From assembly GCA_046329435.1 (NCBI GenBank), contig JAXLUR010000004.1, positions 186,001 through 250,000 of the forward strand: DNA of 64,000 bases, read 5' to 3'. The notes below the pieces were generated by a model. That model ran no database searches. It worked only from the letters and a program-made list of their open reading frames with translations, and had not been told where the DNA came from. Shown here piece by piece: positions 44,973 through 53,298 of this stretch. The position numbers and the translations under genes were made by a program. The DNA is from M3007 sp046329435. GTDB taxonomy: Bacteria; Bacteroidota; Bacteroidia; Chitinophagales; Saprospiraceae. How positions within the stretch are numbered: the first letter of the stretch is position 1; every line of letters begins with the position of its first letter.

Positions 44973-45866
44973 TCAAAACAACCAGGCGGCATGCAGCACC
45001 AGTCGCTGTCGGGCATCGGAATACCCCTCTGACAGGTGTTCGTACACAGGAATTTTGACCGTGGCGCCAACGGTTACGCCTTTGAAATAAACATCCAGAC
45101 CGGCCGTTGCCAGCAGGCAATCGCCGCCCGTGTAATCGAGCAGCTCGCCGAGGTGGACGTCCTTGCCGGCAGTTTCGTACAACAGCCCCGCGTTGGGCAG
45201 CAGCGTCGGGCCGTTTTTCCATTCTTTCCAGTAAAAAAGCCGCACACCGCTGGTAAAACGGTTGCCGTAGTGGTAGTACGACGGGCTTTTACCCATGTAA
45301 CGCCAGGTTGCGTCGGCATTCAGGCCGATCTGGCGGAACCGCAAGGTGTAGATCGTGGACCCCAACCAGTCCCAACTGCCCGTACCGCGCTGCAAACCAG
45401 GTTCGTCGGTGTAGCCGGAGCGAAAATGCCCGGTCGGGATTTTTACCCCGCCGCCGATCTGCCACTGGTGCCTCCAGTTGCCGCAACGCACGTTGTTGAC
45501 CAGCGCATAGGTGGCCAGCAGCGTGGCGTCGCCCAGGCCTGCGCTTCGGGTGACCGTCTCGCCGGAAGTGCTTGTGAGAAAATGGTAGGGCATGGTTGCC
45601 AGCACCTGCACCCGGGGCAGGGGATTGACGCGGCCCCAAAGTTCCAGGCTGCGAAAACGGTCGCTGGTAAAACCCGGCTCGTCGTGGTGCACAAACGGGT
45701 GCTCCGTGTCAACACGGCTGTCGTACCAGCGCAGCCCGATCACGTTTCGGTGATACTGGGGCAGTATGCCGAAATACGGCCCGCCCACCGAGCAGCCGCA
45801 CACGTCGCAGGCATAGGTGTCGGCGGTAAAGCAGCACAAAAGGAGCAGAAAGCATATGTTTTTCAT
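44973..45866 (-). CDS. CDVCGC-family outer-membrane protein, nos-linked copy
   Basis: A 297-residue exported protein. The signal peptide (about 1-19) ends DTYA, so the mature protein begins with CDVCGCSVGGPYFGILPQYH. The rest is rich in aromatic beta strands and ends in F, as in outer-membrane barrels (transporter/porin type). Three Cys in six residues at the mature N-terminus suggest a metal or cluster site. A paralog with the same start lies at 61731-62642. It is located between ric and nosY with a 10-bp gap, so it is cotranscribed with the nos genes. The function is not known; metal or copper handling is inferred. Confidence 0.78.
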   Translation of the reverse strand: MKNICFLLLLCCFTADTYACDVCGCSVGGPYFGILPQYHRNVIGLRWYDSRVDTEHPFVHHDEPGFTSDRFRSLELWGRVNPLPRVQVLATMPYHFLTSTSGETVTRSAGLGDATLLATYALVNNVRCGNWRHQWQIGGGVKIPTGHFRSGYTDEPGLQRGTGSWDWLGSTIYTLRFRQIGLNADATWRYMGKSPSYYHYGNRFTSGVRLFYWKEWKNGPTLLPNAGLLYETAGKDVHLGELLDYTGGDCLLATAGLDVYFKGVTVGATVKIPVYEHLSEGYSDARQRLVLHAAWLF

Positions 45867-45876
45867 GGCTGCCTGT

Positions 45877-46617
45877 TTAGGGTTTTCCGACTACCTGCGC
45901 TTCCAGCGCGACGGCTTTGGGGAAAAGGATGTTGTTTTCGAGAAAAATGTGCTGGTGCAAGTCGCGTTCGAGTTGCTGGAGTTTGGCGAACGTAACGCGG
46001 TAGCTGTTGCAGGCATCGGCCGGCAGGGCGTAATCGTTGGTCAAAGTACGCAAGCGTTCCAGCAGCATGCCGGTCGATTCGTGTTCATGCTCCATCATGC
46101 GGATCGGGTTCTGCGCCGTTCCGAAAGGCGGCGCCACCAATTGACCGCCCATAAGGCCAGCCTGCGACAGCCGCACGATGTACGGAAACAGGATGTGCTC
46201 TTCTTTTTTCAGGTGTTCCTCCAGTTCTTCCTGCAGGGCGGCAAAAACTACGAATACTTCGCGCAGCTCGGGGTGGCGTTCGCCGTGCACACGGGCGATT
46301 TTGGCGGTGTATTCGCGTAAAAGCGGCAGCTCCGCCAACAAATAGCGGTGGTGCGTCTGCACGATATATTCGGCCAGAAAGCCGGTATCCCAGCTGCTGA
46401 AATCCTGAGAAGGCAAAATATCTTCCGGAGGCAACACCTCCAGATCGTGGCGGACAGCATCCAGGTCGGCGCCTTTTTCGGCGCAGGCCTGCGCAAGCGG
46501 CTTGCGGCCGCTGCAGCAAAAATCAATGCCGTATTTTTTAAAAACATTGGCAGCATGGTGGTTGGCCGCGACAAACTGCGCAACAGTGGGTTCAACGGTA
46601 AGCAGGTCAGATTCCAT
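45877..46617 (-). CDS. ric: Di-iron Fe-S cluster repair protein (RIC/ScdA/YtfE)
   Basis: A 246-residue protein that repairs iron-sulfur clusters damaged by nitric oxide or oxidants. The N-terminal ScdA-type domain has the KKYGIDFCCSG motif (Cys34-Cys35), and the hemerythrin-like domain binds two irons with His/Glu from THHRYL, EEHILFPY, EHEHES and HQHIFLENNILFP. It lies in the middle of the nos cluster, which fits protection against NO made during denitrification. Confidence 0.93.
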   Translation of the reverse strand: MESDLLTVEPTVAQFVAANHHAANVFKKYGIDFCCSGRKPLAQACAEKGADLDAVRHDLEVLPPEDILPSQDFSSWDTGFLAEYIVQTHHRYLLAELPLLREYTAKIARVHGERHPELREVFVVFAALQEELEEHLKKEEHILFPYIVRLSQAGLMGGQLVAPPFGTAQNPIRMMEHEHESTGMLLERLRTLTNDYALPADACNSYRVTFAKLQQLERDLHQHIFLENNILFPKAVALEAQVVGKP

Positions 46618-46713
46618 GACTTGATTGAGTTTTGGATAAAAGTCAAACAGGGCGCATTCGTGGCAACTTGGGGCAAAAATCTGACGGCATTGCCGGCCGC
46701 CGGGTGAGCCAAA

Positions 46714-47442
46714 TCAGGCAGTCGCCTGATCCTGGTCGGCGTGCCGGCGCATGATGCTTGCAATGGCCAGGCCAAGGCGGGCTTCGCCGGTCTCTGTCTT
46801 GAGTGATTCTATATCCTTGAAAAACAACATTTTACCATCCATTAAATACATCACGTGCGTGCTGATTTCGTCCAGATCGCTCAGGATGTGGGAGGTGACG
46901 AGAAACACCCGTTCGCTGTCTCTTTCGCGCAGGATTTTGGCTTTGAGCACCTCGGCGGCCAGCGGATCGAGGCCGGCGGTGGGCTCATCGAGGATCAATA
47001 CGCCGGGGCGGAACAGGAAAGCCAGCGCTGCGCTCACTTTTTGCCGCGTGCCGCCCGAGAGGGCGCGCAAAGGCTTGTCGAACATGGCTTTCAGGCCGAA
47101 CTCAGTCAACAATTCTTCGTCGGTGTCGGCGGGGTGTCCGCGCAGGTCGCGCATCATGTCGAACAATTGACCGATACGCATATTATCGGGGTAACGACCG
47201 ATTTGCGGCATATACCCGATACGGGCGCGGTAGGCATCGGAGTGCGCGAGGTCGTAGCCCTCGAAATGCAAGGCGCCCGAATCAGGACGGGCCATGCCCA
47301 GCAGGCATTTCAGCAGGGTGGTTTTTCCCGAGCCATTGGGCCCGATCAGGGCGATCGATTGCCCGGCGCTGAATTGGGCGTTGATGTCGTCGAGCGCGCA
47401 CAGTCGGCCGAAGCGTTTGGTCAGATTTTGAATGTTGATCAC
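46714..47442 (-). CDS. nosF: Nos-type ABC transporter ATPase NosF
   Basis: A 242-residue ATPase of the NosDFY complex. Walker A is GPNGSGKTT, the signature ALSGGTRQK, Walker B LILDEPTAGLD and the H-loop VTSHIL. It follows nosD with a 53-bp gap. In most clusters nosY is adjacent; here ric and the CDVCGC gene separate them. Confidence 0.93.
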   Translation of the reverse strand: MINIQNLTKRFGRLCALDDINAQFSAGQSIALIGPNGSGKTTLLKCLLGMARPDSGALHFEGYDLAHSDAYRARIGYMPQIGRYPDNMRIGQLFDMMRDLRGHPADTDEELLTEFGLKAMFDKPLRALSGGTRQKVSAALAFLFRPGVLILDEPTAGLDPLAAEVLKAKILRERDSERVFLVTSHILSDLDEISTHVMYLMDGKMLFFKDIESLKTETGEARLGLAIASIMRRHADQDQATA

Positions 47443-47495
47443 GTTACAAGGTTTTATGCAAGGACAAAATTTTCACGGTTGTCGCAGGGGCGCTT

Positions 47496-48722
47496 TCAGA
47501 TCAATTTCATGGCCGGGCTGTCGTCGCGCAGGTTTTCGGGCGTCAGGGAAGGAATGACTTTTTCGGCGCGGTCGAGCAGCGCCACCATAAAACTGCGCCA
47601 CAGCATCATGGCGTAGGGCATGTCGTCGGCAATGCGGGCGTAGAGGCTCACCGGGCGGAAAGGCACATCGCCGGCGCCGTCGCGGGCGAGGTCGTAGCCC
47701 TCGTATTTGTCCCAGTAATTGCTTTCCAGCCGGTTGAGAACCAGGGCGTTATTGGTGGCCACGTCAAAGGTGTTGGCCACGAAGTTGTTGCGGGTAAAGA
47801 GGTTGTCTTCACAACTCGCCTGCAGTTTCAGCGCCCAGCCGTTTTGCCGGAAGGTGTTGTGTTCGAAGCGGCAGCGCGAGCAGCCTTCCATGTAGATCCC
47901 GATCGTGTTGTCGAGGAATTCATTATCGGTCATGTGGCTGTCGCTGATGTCTTTGAGCAAAATGCCGTAAGCGGAGCTGCCCTGGTTTTCCCAAAAGCGG
48001 TTGCCATGCATGGTCACCCGCCGCGAATACATGACCGCCACCCCTGCCCCGTTGTGCAGGAAGGTGTTGTTTTCGTAATGGTCGTTGTGGGAAAACATAA
48101 AATGCAGTCCGTAGCGCAGGTTGCCTTCGCTGTGGTTGCCCTCGATGCGCGAGTTGGTCACAAATTCGAAATAAATGCCGTCGCGGTGGCCGCTGGCGGT
48201 ATTGAAGGCGATTGTGATGCTGTCGCATTTCCAGGCATGGATGCCGTTGCCGCTGGTTTGTTCGGCGGTGCCCGAGGCGCGAAGCTGGTTGCCCGTCACC
48301 ACGCAGCGCACACAATTGGACAGGTAAATGCCGAAATAATTGTTTTCGAGGCGATTGCCCCATACATACACGGCGTGGGCATTGTACACTTTAATGCCGG
48401 CGTAATCTTCCAGTCCGTTGGAAGGAGAATTGGCCACCCGTAAGCCGCTGACGCTGACGTAGCTGGAACGGATGCTTAAGGGCTGGTAGCGCAATTCGCC
48501 GTCGAGCAGGGGCCAGTCCACCCCGATCACCGTCATCGGTTGGGCGATTTCGATACTGGCCCCCTCACGGTATTCGCCGCCCTGTACCCAGATGGTATCG
48601 AAGGGGCGGGCGGCAGCGAGTGCGGCGCGCCAGCTCATGTGCCCGGCGCCTACGTACAACGAACGGGCCCGGGCTGCGCCTGCCAGCAGGCAGAGCGCAC
48701 ATACGATCAGGGAGTATTTCAT
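47496..48722 (-). CDS. nosD: Periplasmic copper-maturation protein NosD
   Basis: A 408-residue periplasmic protein with a signal peptide (1-19, ending ARA) and a right-handed parallel beta-helix with repeated N-G/N-N motifs (GNRLENNYFGIYLSN, SRIEGNHSEGNLRYGLHFM). It helps insert copper or sulfur into NosZ with NosF and NosY. It lies 9 bp after the nosL-type gene. Confidence 0.94.
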   Translation of the reverse strand: MKYSLIVCALCLLAGAARARSLYVGAGHMSWRAALAAARPFDTIWVQGGEYREGASIEIAQPMTVIGVDWPLLDGELRYQPLSIRSSYVSVSGLRVANSPSNGLEDYAGIKVYNAHAVYVWGNRLENNYFGIYLSNCVRCVVTGNQLRASGTAEQTSGNGIHAWKCDSITIAFNTASGHRDGIYFEFVTNSRIEGNHSEGNLRYGLHFMFSHNDHYENNTFLHNGAGVAVMYSRRVTMHGNRFWENQGSSAYGILLKDISDSHMTDNEFLDNTIGIYMEGCSRCRFEHNTFRQNGWALKLQASCEDNLFTRNNFVANTFDVATNNALVLNRLESNYWDKYEGYDLARDGAGDVPFRPVSLYARIADDMPYAMMLWRSFMVALLDRAEKVIPSLTPENLRDDSPAMKLI

Positions 48723-48731
48723 GACAAATGT

Positions 48732-49766
48732 TTAGAAAGCGGTTTGCAATTTGGCCCAGTCCCAGACCTCTCCTTCGAGTTGGGCCTTCACTTTGCCTAA
48801 CTCGGCCAGGGCGCCGAAAGCGGCTGTCCGGGAAGCCATTGGCGAATTGAGCAGTTCGCTGTGCAGGTAAGCCGCCGATTCGGCCGAAACGAGCGTGCCC
48901 GGCTGGGCGTAGTTGATGACGTAGCGTTCGGCAATCTGATCGGCCGGTACGGTGTTGGCGTGCAGAAAACGGACAAAACAATTGAGGTCGTCAAATTTGT
49001 ACGCCTTGCCTTTTTTAGTAACCAGTTCTGCGCCGAAATGCTGATCCATCAGGGTCATTTTGCACATGTCGCAATTGTCTTGCCCCCAACGGACCGGCTG
49101 CGGCCCGGGGCGGGCACAGGAACCCAACGCCAGCGCGCTCAACAGTAAAATCAAGGCGGCCAGCGGCGCGGCGCCTGTGGCGGAGCGACGGCGTTTGCGC
49201 GCCATCCACCATTCTGCTACGATGACGACAAATGCCAGCGCAGTCACGATCATCAAAACCCAGCCGCCAATGTCGGGCAAAGACCAGGCTTCGAAGTTGA
49301 GCAGTTTTTTGTAACCGATCAGCGGCGGCTGGTAAGCCATGCCCGGGATCACGATCGGCGCCGTGGGGTTGAGGTTGTGGCCGTACTGATAGCCCCAACT
49401 CCAGAAATCGTACATGGCGATCGAGTCGGCAACAGCCAGCAGAAGGTAATAAACGATTGTCGACCACATGCGGCCGATCAGGGCCAGTACCAGACAAATT
49501 GCGGCGGCGGCCATGATCAATTTACCCAGGTACTGAAATTCAGGAAACATTTCCACCGAGATCGGCGCCATGCCGATGTAGTGGTTGAGCGCGCTGATCA
49601 CTTCCACGTCGCCCGTGAGGGTATTGTGCCATATTTTCATCGTCAGGCCCTCGGGGTACTGCGGGGCAGTGAGATAGATTTGCCAAATCGGCACCAACAG
49701 CATCAGAAGCAATGAAACGGCCCCGATTGCCAATAAAATTCTACTGAGTAAACTGATCTTTTTCAT
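48732..49766 (-). CDS. nosL: Membrane protein-NosL fusion (copper chaperone)
   Basis: A 344-residue protein. Residues 1-187 hold about five transmembrane spans and resemble the small integral membrane protein found with Bacteroidota nosZ. Residues 188-344 are NosL, a copper(I) chaperone for NosZ, with its CDMCKM metal motif (232-237) and KFDDLNCFV. The NosL part begins MARKRRR, followed by a hydrophobic stretch and a lipobox-like LGSC (Cys217), so it looks like a complete lipoprotein joined in frame to the upstream gene. Internal start at 49205 is possible. It may be a true fusion or the result of a lost stop codon. Confidence 0.88.
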   Translation of the reverse strand: MKKISLLSRILLAIGAVSLLLMLLVPIWQIYLTAPQYPEGLTMKIWHNTLTGDVEVISALNHYIGMAPISVEMFPEFQYLGKLIMAAAAICLVLALIGRMWSTIVYYLLLAVADSIAMYDFWSWGYQYGHNLNPTAPIVIPGMAYQPPLIGYKKLLNFEAWSLPDIGGWVLMIVTALAFVVIVAEWWMARKRRRSATGAAPLAALILLLSALALGSCARPGPQPVRWGQDNCDMCKMTLMDQHFGAELVTKKGKAYKFDDLNCFVRFLHANTVPADQIAERYVINYAQPGTLVSAESAAYLHSELLNSPMASRTAAFGALAELGKVKAQLEGEVWDWAKLQTAF

Positions 49767-49798
49767 GGTAAGAAATATTTGAAAGACAGCAGGCAGGA

Positions 49799-49845
49799 GC
49801 AGCAGGCAGGGGCAGGGGGGCTTTTCAGCCGGCCCTGCCTGCTGC
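49799..49845 (-). terminator. Hairpin between fasciclin and nosL-type genes
   Basis: A perfect 13-bp stem, GCAGCAGGCAGGG (49799-49811) with CCCTGCCTGCTGC (49833-49845), lies 10 bp after the fasciclin stop codon. There is no T-run, so it may act as an mRNA-stabilising or partly terminating element within the cluster. Confidence 0.5.
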
Positions 49846-49854
49846 CATACTCAA

Positions 49855-50415
49855 CTATTTCTCGGGCGGCAGCAATACCGCGTCCACCACATGGATAATG
49901 CCGTTGGAAGCGGGGATTGTGGCAATGATGTTGGCACCGTTGACGGTGAGTTTATCGCCTTGTTTGCCAAAAGTGATGTCTTTCAGGTTCACCTGATTGA
50001 CCTTCTGGCCATCGCGCATGTTCTCCGGTTTGTACACGGCAACAGAAACGTGATACTCGAGAATGTTCTGAAGTTTTTCCTTGTTCTCGGGTTTCAGCAG
50101 TTCTTCCACCGTGCCTTTGGGCAATTTTTCAAATGCCGCATTGGTAGGAGCATACACCGTGAATGGCCCCGCATTGGTCAGCACATCGACCAGCCCGGCA
50201 GCTTTTACCGCTGCCACGAGCGTGGTGTGATCTTTGGAGCCTGCTGCAATTTGAACAATGTTTTTCTGCGATTCGTCGTCCTGTACACCCGACTGGCCGA
50301 CCGCCTGCGTGGCGCTGTTGTCGGCTGCCGACGATGTAGCCGGAGCGTTCTGGGTGCAAGACTGGAAAGACAATGCGCCGAAAATAAAGAGGATAAATAC
50401 GAGCAAATTTTTCAT
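49855..50415 (-). CDS. Fasciclin-domain lipoprotein
   Basis: A 186-residue lipoprotein. The signal peptide ends in a lipobox-type SFQSC (Cys20), followed by a Ser/Ala linker and one fasciclin (FAS1) domain (about 52-186; TLVAAVKAAGLVDVLTNAGPFTVYAPTNAAF to IHVVDAVLLPP). FAS1 proteins mediate adhesion or protein contacts. It is placed between nosZ and the NosL fusion; its link to N2O reduction is unknown. Confidence 0.9.
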   Translation of the reverse strand: MKNLLVFILFIFGALSFQSCTQNAPATSSAADNSATQAVGQSGVQDDESQKNIVQIAAGSKDHTTLVAAVKAAGLVDVLTNAGPFTVYAPTNAAFEKLPKGTVEELLKPENKEKLQNILEYHVSVAVYKPENMRDGQKVNQVNLKDITFGKQGDKLTVNGANIIATIPASNGIIHVVDAVLLPPEK

Positions 50416-50478
50416 AAGGCATTGATTTAGAATGCAAGGGAAATAGGGAAAGGGTCAGGCTCGGGGGGAGGAAAGGGT

Positions 50479-50502
50479 ACCGCCCCGCCGGGGCGGGGCG
50501 GT
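50479..50502 (-). terminator. GC-rich hairpin after nosZ
   Basis: An 11-bp GC stem, ACCGCCCCGCC (50479-50489) with GGCGGGGCGGT (50492-50502), lies 18 bp past the nosZ stop codon. It lacks a T-run and may stabilise the nosZ message or lower downstream expression. Confidence 0.5.
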
Positions 50503-50519
50503 CCTTGAGCAACGCGTGT

Positions 50520-52502
50520 TTATTTCGATTCGGTAGGCGCGGGTGCAGGTTCGCCGGTGCCGAATTTGAGCGGCACATTGGCGCCTGCGGGCGATACGCG
50601 CATGTAGCCCTGCATTTCCTGGTGAAGCGCCGAGCAGAAGTCGGTGCAGTAGAAGGGGAATACCCCGATGCGGTCGGGTTTCCAGTAGAACGTCTGGGTT
50701 TCGCCCGGCATGATCAGGATCTCGGCCGTATTGGCGCCTTTTACGGCAAAGCCGTGCGGGATGTCCCAGTCCTGTTCGAGGTTGGTGACATGGAAGTACA
50801 CATCGTCGCCGAGTTTCACCCCCTCGATGTTGTCGGGGTTGAGGTGCGAGCGGATCGCCGTCATGTACACGTGTACCTGATTGCCGTTGCGGACTACCTT
50901 GGCTTCGCCTTCGCCTTTGGCGACGTAGGGGTGCTGGTTTTCTTCCAGTTTGAAGAATTTGGTGCTGTTTTTCATCAGCAATTCGGCAGGCACGGCATTG
51001 GCATAGTGCGGCTCGCCAATGGTCGGGAAGTCGAGGATGAGTTTCATCTTGTCGCCCGAGATGTCGTAGAGCTGGGCCGATTGCGCCAGTTCGGGGCCGG
51101 TAGGCAGGTAGCGGTCCTTGGTGATCTTGTTGTACGCCACGACGTATTTACCCCAGGGCTTTTTCGTATCGCCGCCCGGCACACAGAGGTGGCCGATGGA
51201 GTAGTAGGTCGGCACGCGGTCGAGCACCTGAAGGCTTTGGACATTCCATTTGACGATTTCGGACGACACGAAGAACGACGTGTAGGCATTGCCGTTGGCA
51301 TCGAACTCGGTGTGGAGCGGGCCAAGACCCGGCTTCTGCACTTCGCCGTGCAGCACAGCGTCGTATTTCAGCACAGGAATGCCGTCGTATTCGCCTTCGA
51401 AGTTTTTGTCGGCGATGGCCTTTTGCATTTTTTCAAAGGAAAAGACCGGGATGACGGCCGCCAGTTTGCCCGAGCCGACGATGTATTCGCCGGTAGGGTT
51501 CACATCGCAGCCGTGCGGGCTTTTCGGGCAGGGCATGAAGTACACGAAGTCTTTCAGCTCTTTCGGGTCGAGCATAATGACCTGCTCTTCCCATTTGGTG
51601 GTGGCGCTGTGCGTTTTTTCGTCATAAATGTTGTGAGCATAACGCACTTTTTTCACCATGCCCTTGCCGGCTTTGGCATATTCTTCGGCCTTTTTCCAGT
51701 TGATGGCGACGATAAAGTCCTTGTCTTTTTGCGAGGCATTCACCTCCAGCAAGGTGTTGGCTTGTTCAGAGTTATAGCAGGAGAAGAAGAACCAGTCGTG
51801 GCTCGGGCCTTTGCCGGAGCGGCTCAGGTCGAGGTTGAGGCCGGGCAGCAGCACCTGGAAAGCGAGGTTCATGCGGCCGTCGTTCGGGTCGATGGAAATG
51901 AAGGAAGCCGTGCCGCGGAAGTTCTGTTTGTACGTATTGATCGGAACGTCGGGCTGATCGTCCATCGGGATGGAAAAGCGCGTACCGGCCACGATGTATT
52001 CCGAGTTTTCGGTGATGAACGGCGAGGAGTGGTTGCCGCCGGCGTTCGGAATTTCCATGATTTCGGTCGTGCGGAAGGTTTTCAGGTCTATCCGGCCCAC
52101 GCGGGGCGTATTGTTGGCGTTGGCGAAGCACCAGCGTCCGTCTTGTTCGCCGTTGGTCAGCGACATGGAGATGTGGTGCTCGTCGTCCCAGGGCACAAAC
52201 CCGTGCGAGGTCATGAGCATGGGTTTGGTTTCGTCGTTGTAGCCGTAACCGTTTTCCGGAAACTGGGAAAAGACCGGAATGATTTTCAGCAGGCGGCCCG
52301 AAGGAAGCCCGTAAACGGAAACCTGGCCGTTGAAGCCCCCGGAAACGAAGTTGTAAAACTCGTCGTATTTGCCCGGTGGCACATAAGCTTTCTGAGCGTC
52401 GCCGCCGGCAGCAGCCGACGAGGCCGAGCCCTTGGGTTTGCATTGCCACAAGGCAACGATGACGAACATCAGCGCTGCGAGCGCAAGGAGTAATTTTTTC
52501 AT
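50520..52502 (-). CDS. nosZ: Nitrous oxide reductase, clade II (Sec-type)
   Basis: Periplasmic multicopper enzyme reducing N2O to N2. The 660-residue protein has an N-terminal propeller with the CuZ histidines in DDEHHIS, NHSSPF, PHGCDVN, PLHTEFD, IGHLCVPGGD and PHYANA, and a C-terminal cupredoxin domain with the CuA site CTDFCSALHQEM (Cys619, Cys623, His627, Met630) and the His in DWDIPHGF. The leader is Sec-type, without twin Arg, placing it in clade II. The signal ends with ALWQC (Cys21), which is not a good lipobox; free or lipid-anchored form is uncertain. It follows the cytochrome gene by 60 bp. Confidence 0.97.
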   Translation of the reverse strand: MKKLLLALAALMFVIVALWQCKPKGSASSAAAGGDAQKAYVPPGKYDEFYNFVSGGFNGQVSVYGLPSGRLLKIIPVFSQFPENGYGYNDETKPMLMTSHGFVPWDDEHHISMSLTNGEQDGRWCFANANNTPRVGRIDLKTFRTTEIMEIPNAGGNHSSPFITENSEYIVAGTRFSIPMDDQPDVPINTYKQNFRGTASFISIDPNDGRMNLAFQVLLPGLNLDLSRSGKGPSHDWFFFSCYNSEQANTLLEVNASQKDKDFIVAINWKKAEEYAKAGKGMVKKVRYAHNIYDEKTHSATTKWEEQVIMLDPKELKDFVYFMPCPKSPHGCDVNPTGEYIVGSGKLAAVIPVFSFEKMQKAIADKNFEGEYDGIPVLKYDAVLHGEVQKPGLGPLHTEFDANGNAYTSFFVSSEIVKWNVQSLQVLDRVPTYYSIGHLCVPGGDTKKPWGKYVVAYNKITKDRYLPTGPELAQSAQLYDISGDKMKLILDFPTIGEPHYANAVPAELLMKNSTKFFKLEENQHPYVAKGEGEAKVVRNGNQVHVYMTAIRSHLNPDNIEGVKLGDDVYFHVTNLEQDWDIPHGFAVKGANTAEILIMPGETQTFYWKPDRIGVFPFYCTDFCSALHQEMQGYMRVSPAGANVPLKFGTGEPAPAPTESK

Positions 52503-52562
52503 AAAAAGTTGATTTTTAATTTGATAAAGCTAGGCTGTGGTGGGCTGAGGCGTCGGGGTCAA

Positions 52563-53045
52563 TTATTTTTCGCCGTCGTTTTTGCGCATGAATTCCAGCA
52601 CGTCGCGGGCATCGCCGATCGAGACGTTCTGGTTGGGCATGCGGGTGAGGCAGAGTTGCAGGAGTTTGTTGGCCTCGTCGTCCTTGTCGAGCATCACCTC
52701 CACGTTGGTGATCATGTTCATGATCCATTCGGGCTTGCGGCGTTTGGTCACGTCTTTCCAGCCCGGGCCGACGAGCTTCTGGTCGTCCAGTTTGTGACAG
52801 GCCAGGCATTTCATTTTGTAAATGGCTTCACCCCGGCTGACGCGTTCGGCTTCCAGCGGCGTTTTCAATTCAACTGCTTTGACTTCGCCGACCCCCTTGC
52901 CTTCGGCAAGCATTTTGGTTTCGGCAGTGGAAGCAGGAGGGGTTGCCGTTGTGGCGCCGTCGGCAGGCGTATCGGAGCCGCCGCATGAGCTGAGCGCAAA
53001 CATTAAACCGAGCACAGGTACGAGAAGAAAATGGCAAGTTTTCAT
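52563..53045 (-). CDS. c-type cytochrome lipoprotein of the nos cluster
   Basis: A 160-residue lipoprotein: lipobox ALSSC at about residue 21, a Thr/Ala/Pro linker, and a monohaem domain with CLACH as the haem motif and a distal Met in RMPNQNV. It is the first gene of the cluster and the likely electron donor to NosZ, a common arrangement in clade II clusters. It has 60 bp before nosZ. Confidence 0.93.
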   Translation of the reverse strand: MKTCHFLLVPVLGLMFALSSCGGSDTPADGATTATPPASTAETKMLAEGKGVGEVKAVELKTPLEAERVSRGEAIYKMKCLACHKLDDQKLVGPGWKDVTKRRKPEWIMNMITNVEVMLDKDDEANKLLQLCLTRMPNQNVSIGDARDVLEFMRKNDGEK

Positions 53046-53148
53046 GTGTAATGACGATATAAATGGTAAGAGTTGAGGCGTTGAGCCACACTTTCGGGCT
53101 CAAATCACAAGACAAGATTCCGGCAAAATGCATCGGGGGAAGATGACA

Positions 53149-53179
53149 ACAGTCAGGATTCCTAGTGATTTTAGTTAGG
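53149..53179 (-). promoter_or_regulatory. LytTR-like direct repeat pair upstream of the nos cluster
   Basis: On the plus strand ACAGTCAGG (53149-53157) and TTAGTTAGG (53171-53179) each differ at one position from the LytTR half-site consensus [TA][AC][CA]GTTN[AG][TG]. Their 22-bp spacing is two helical turns. The pair is about 105 bp upstream of the cytochrome gene start. Confidence 0.35.
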
Positions 53180-53219
53180 ATTCCACATTTTATAAGATTC
53201 GCCGCCGGCACAAAAAAGA

Positions 53220-53264
53220 AGAGGGTTCAAAAAGCGCTGATAATCAGTGCTTTTTGAACCCTCT
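53220..53264 (-). terminator. Long hairpin after the secreted hydrolase gene
   Basis: A perfect 15-bp stem, GAGGGTTCAAAAAGC (53221-53235) with its complement (53249-53263), continues into an inner CTGA/TCAG pair. It lies 35 bp after the stop codon of the minus-strand hydrolase gene and separates it from the nos promoter region. Confidence 0.75.
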
Positions 53265-53298
53265 ATTTATTGCCTCGAAAGCCTTGCGGCGTACCGGC

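Noticed and set aside
50505..52493. 662-codon plus-strand frame opposite nosZ
   Set aside because: It is an exact shadow of nosZ; the translation has no recognisable motif.
50520..52502. NosZ as a typical lipoprotein
   Set aside because: The Cys at residue 21 is preceded by LWQ, which does not fit the lipobox; the point is left open.
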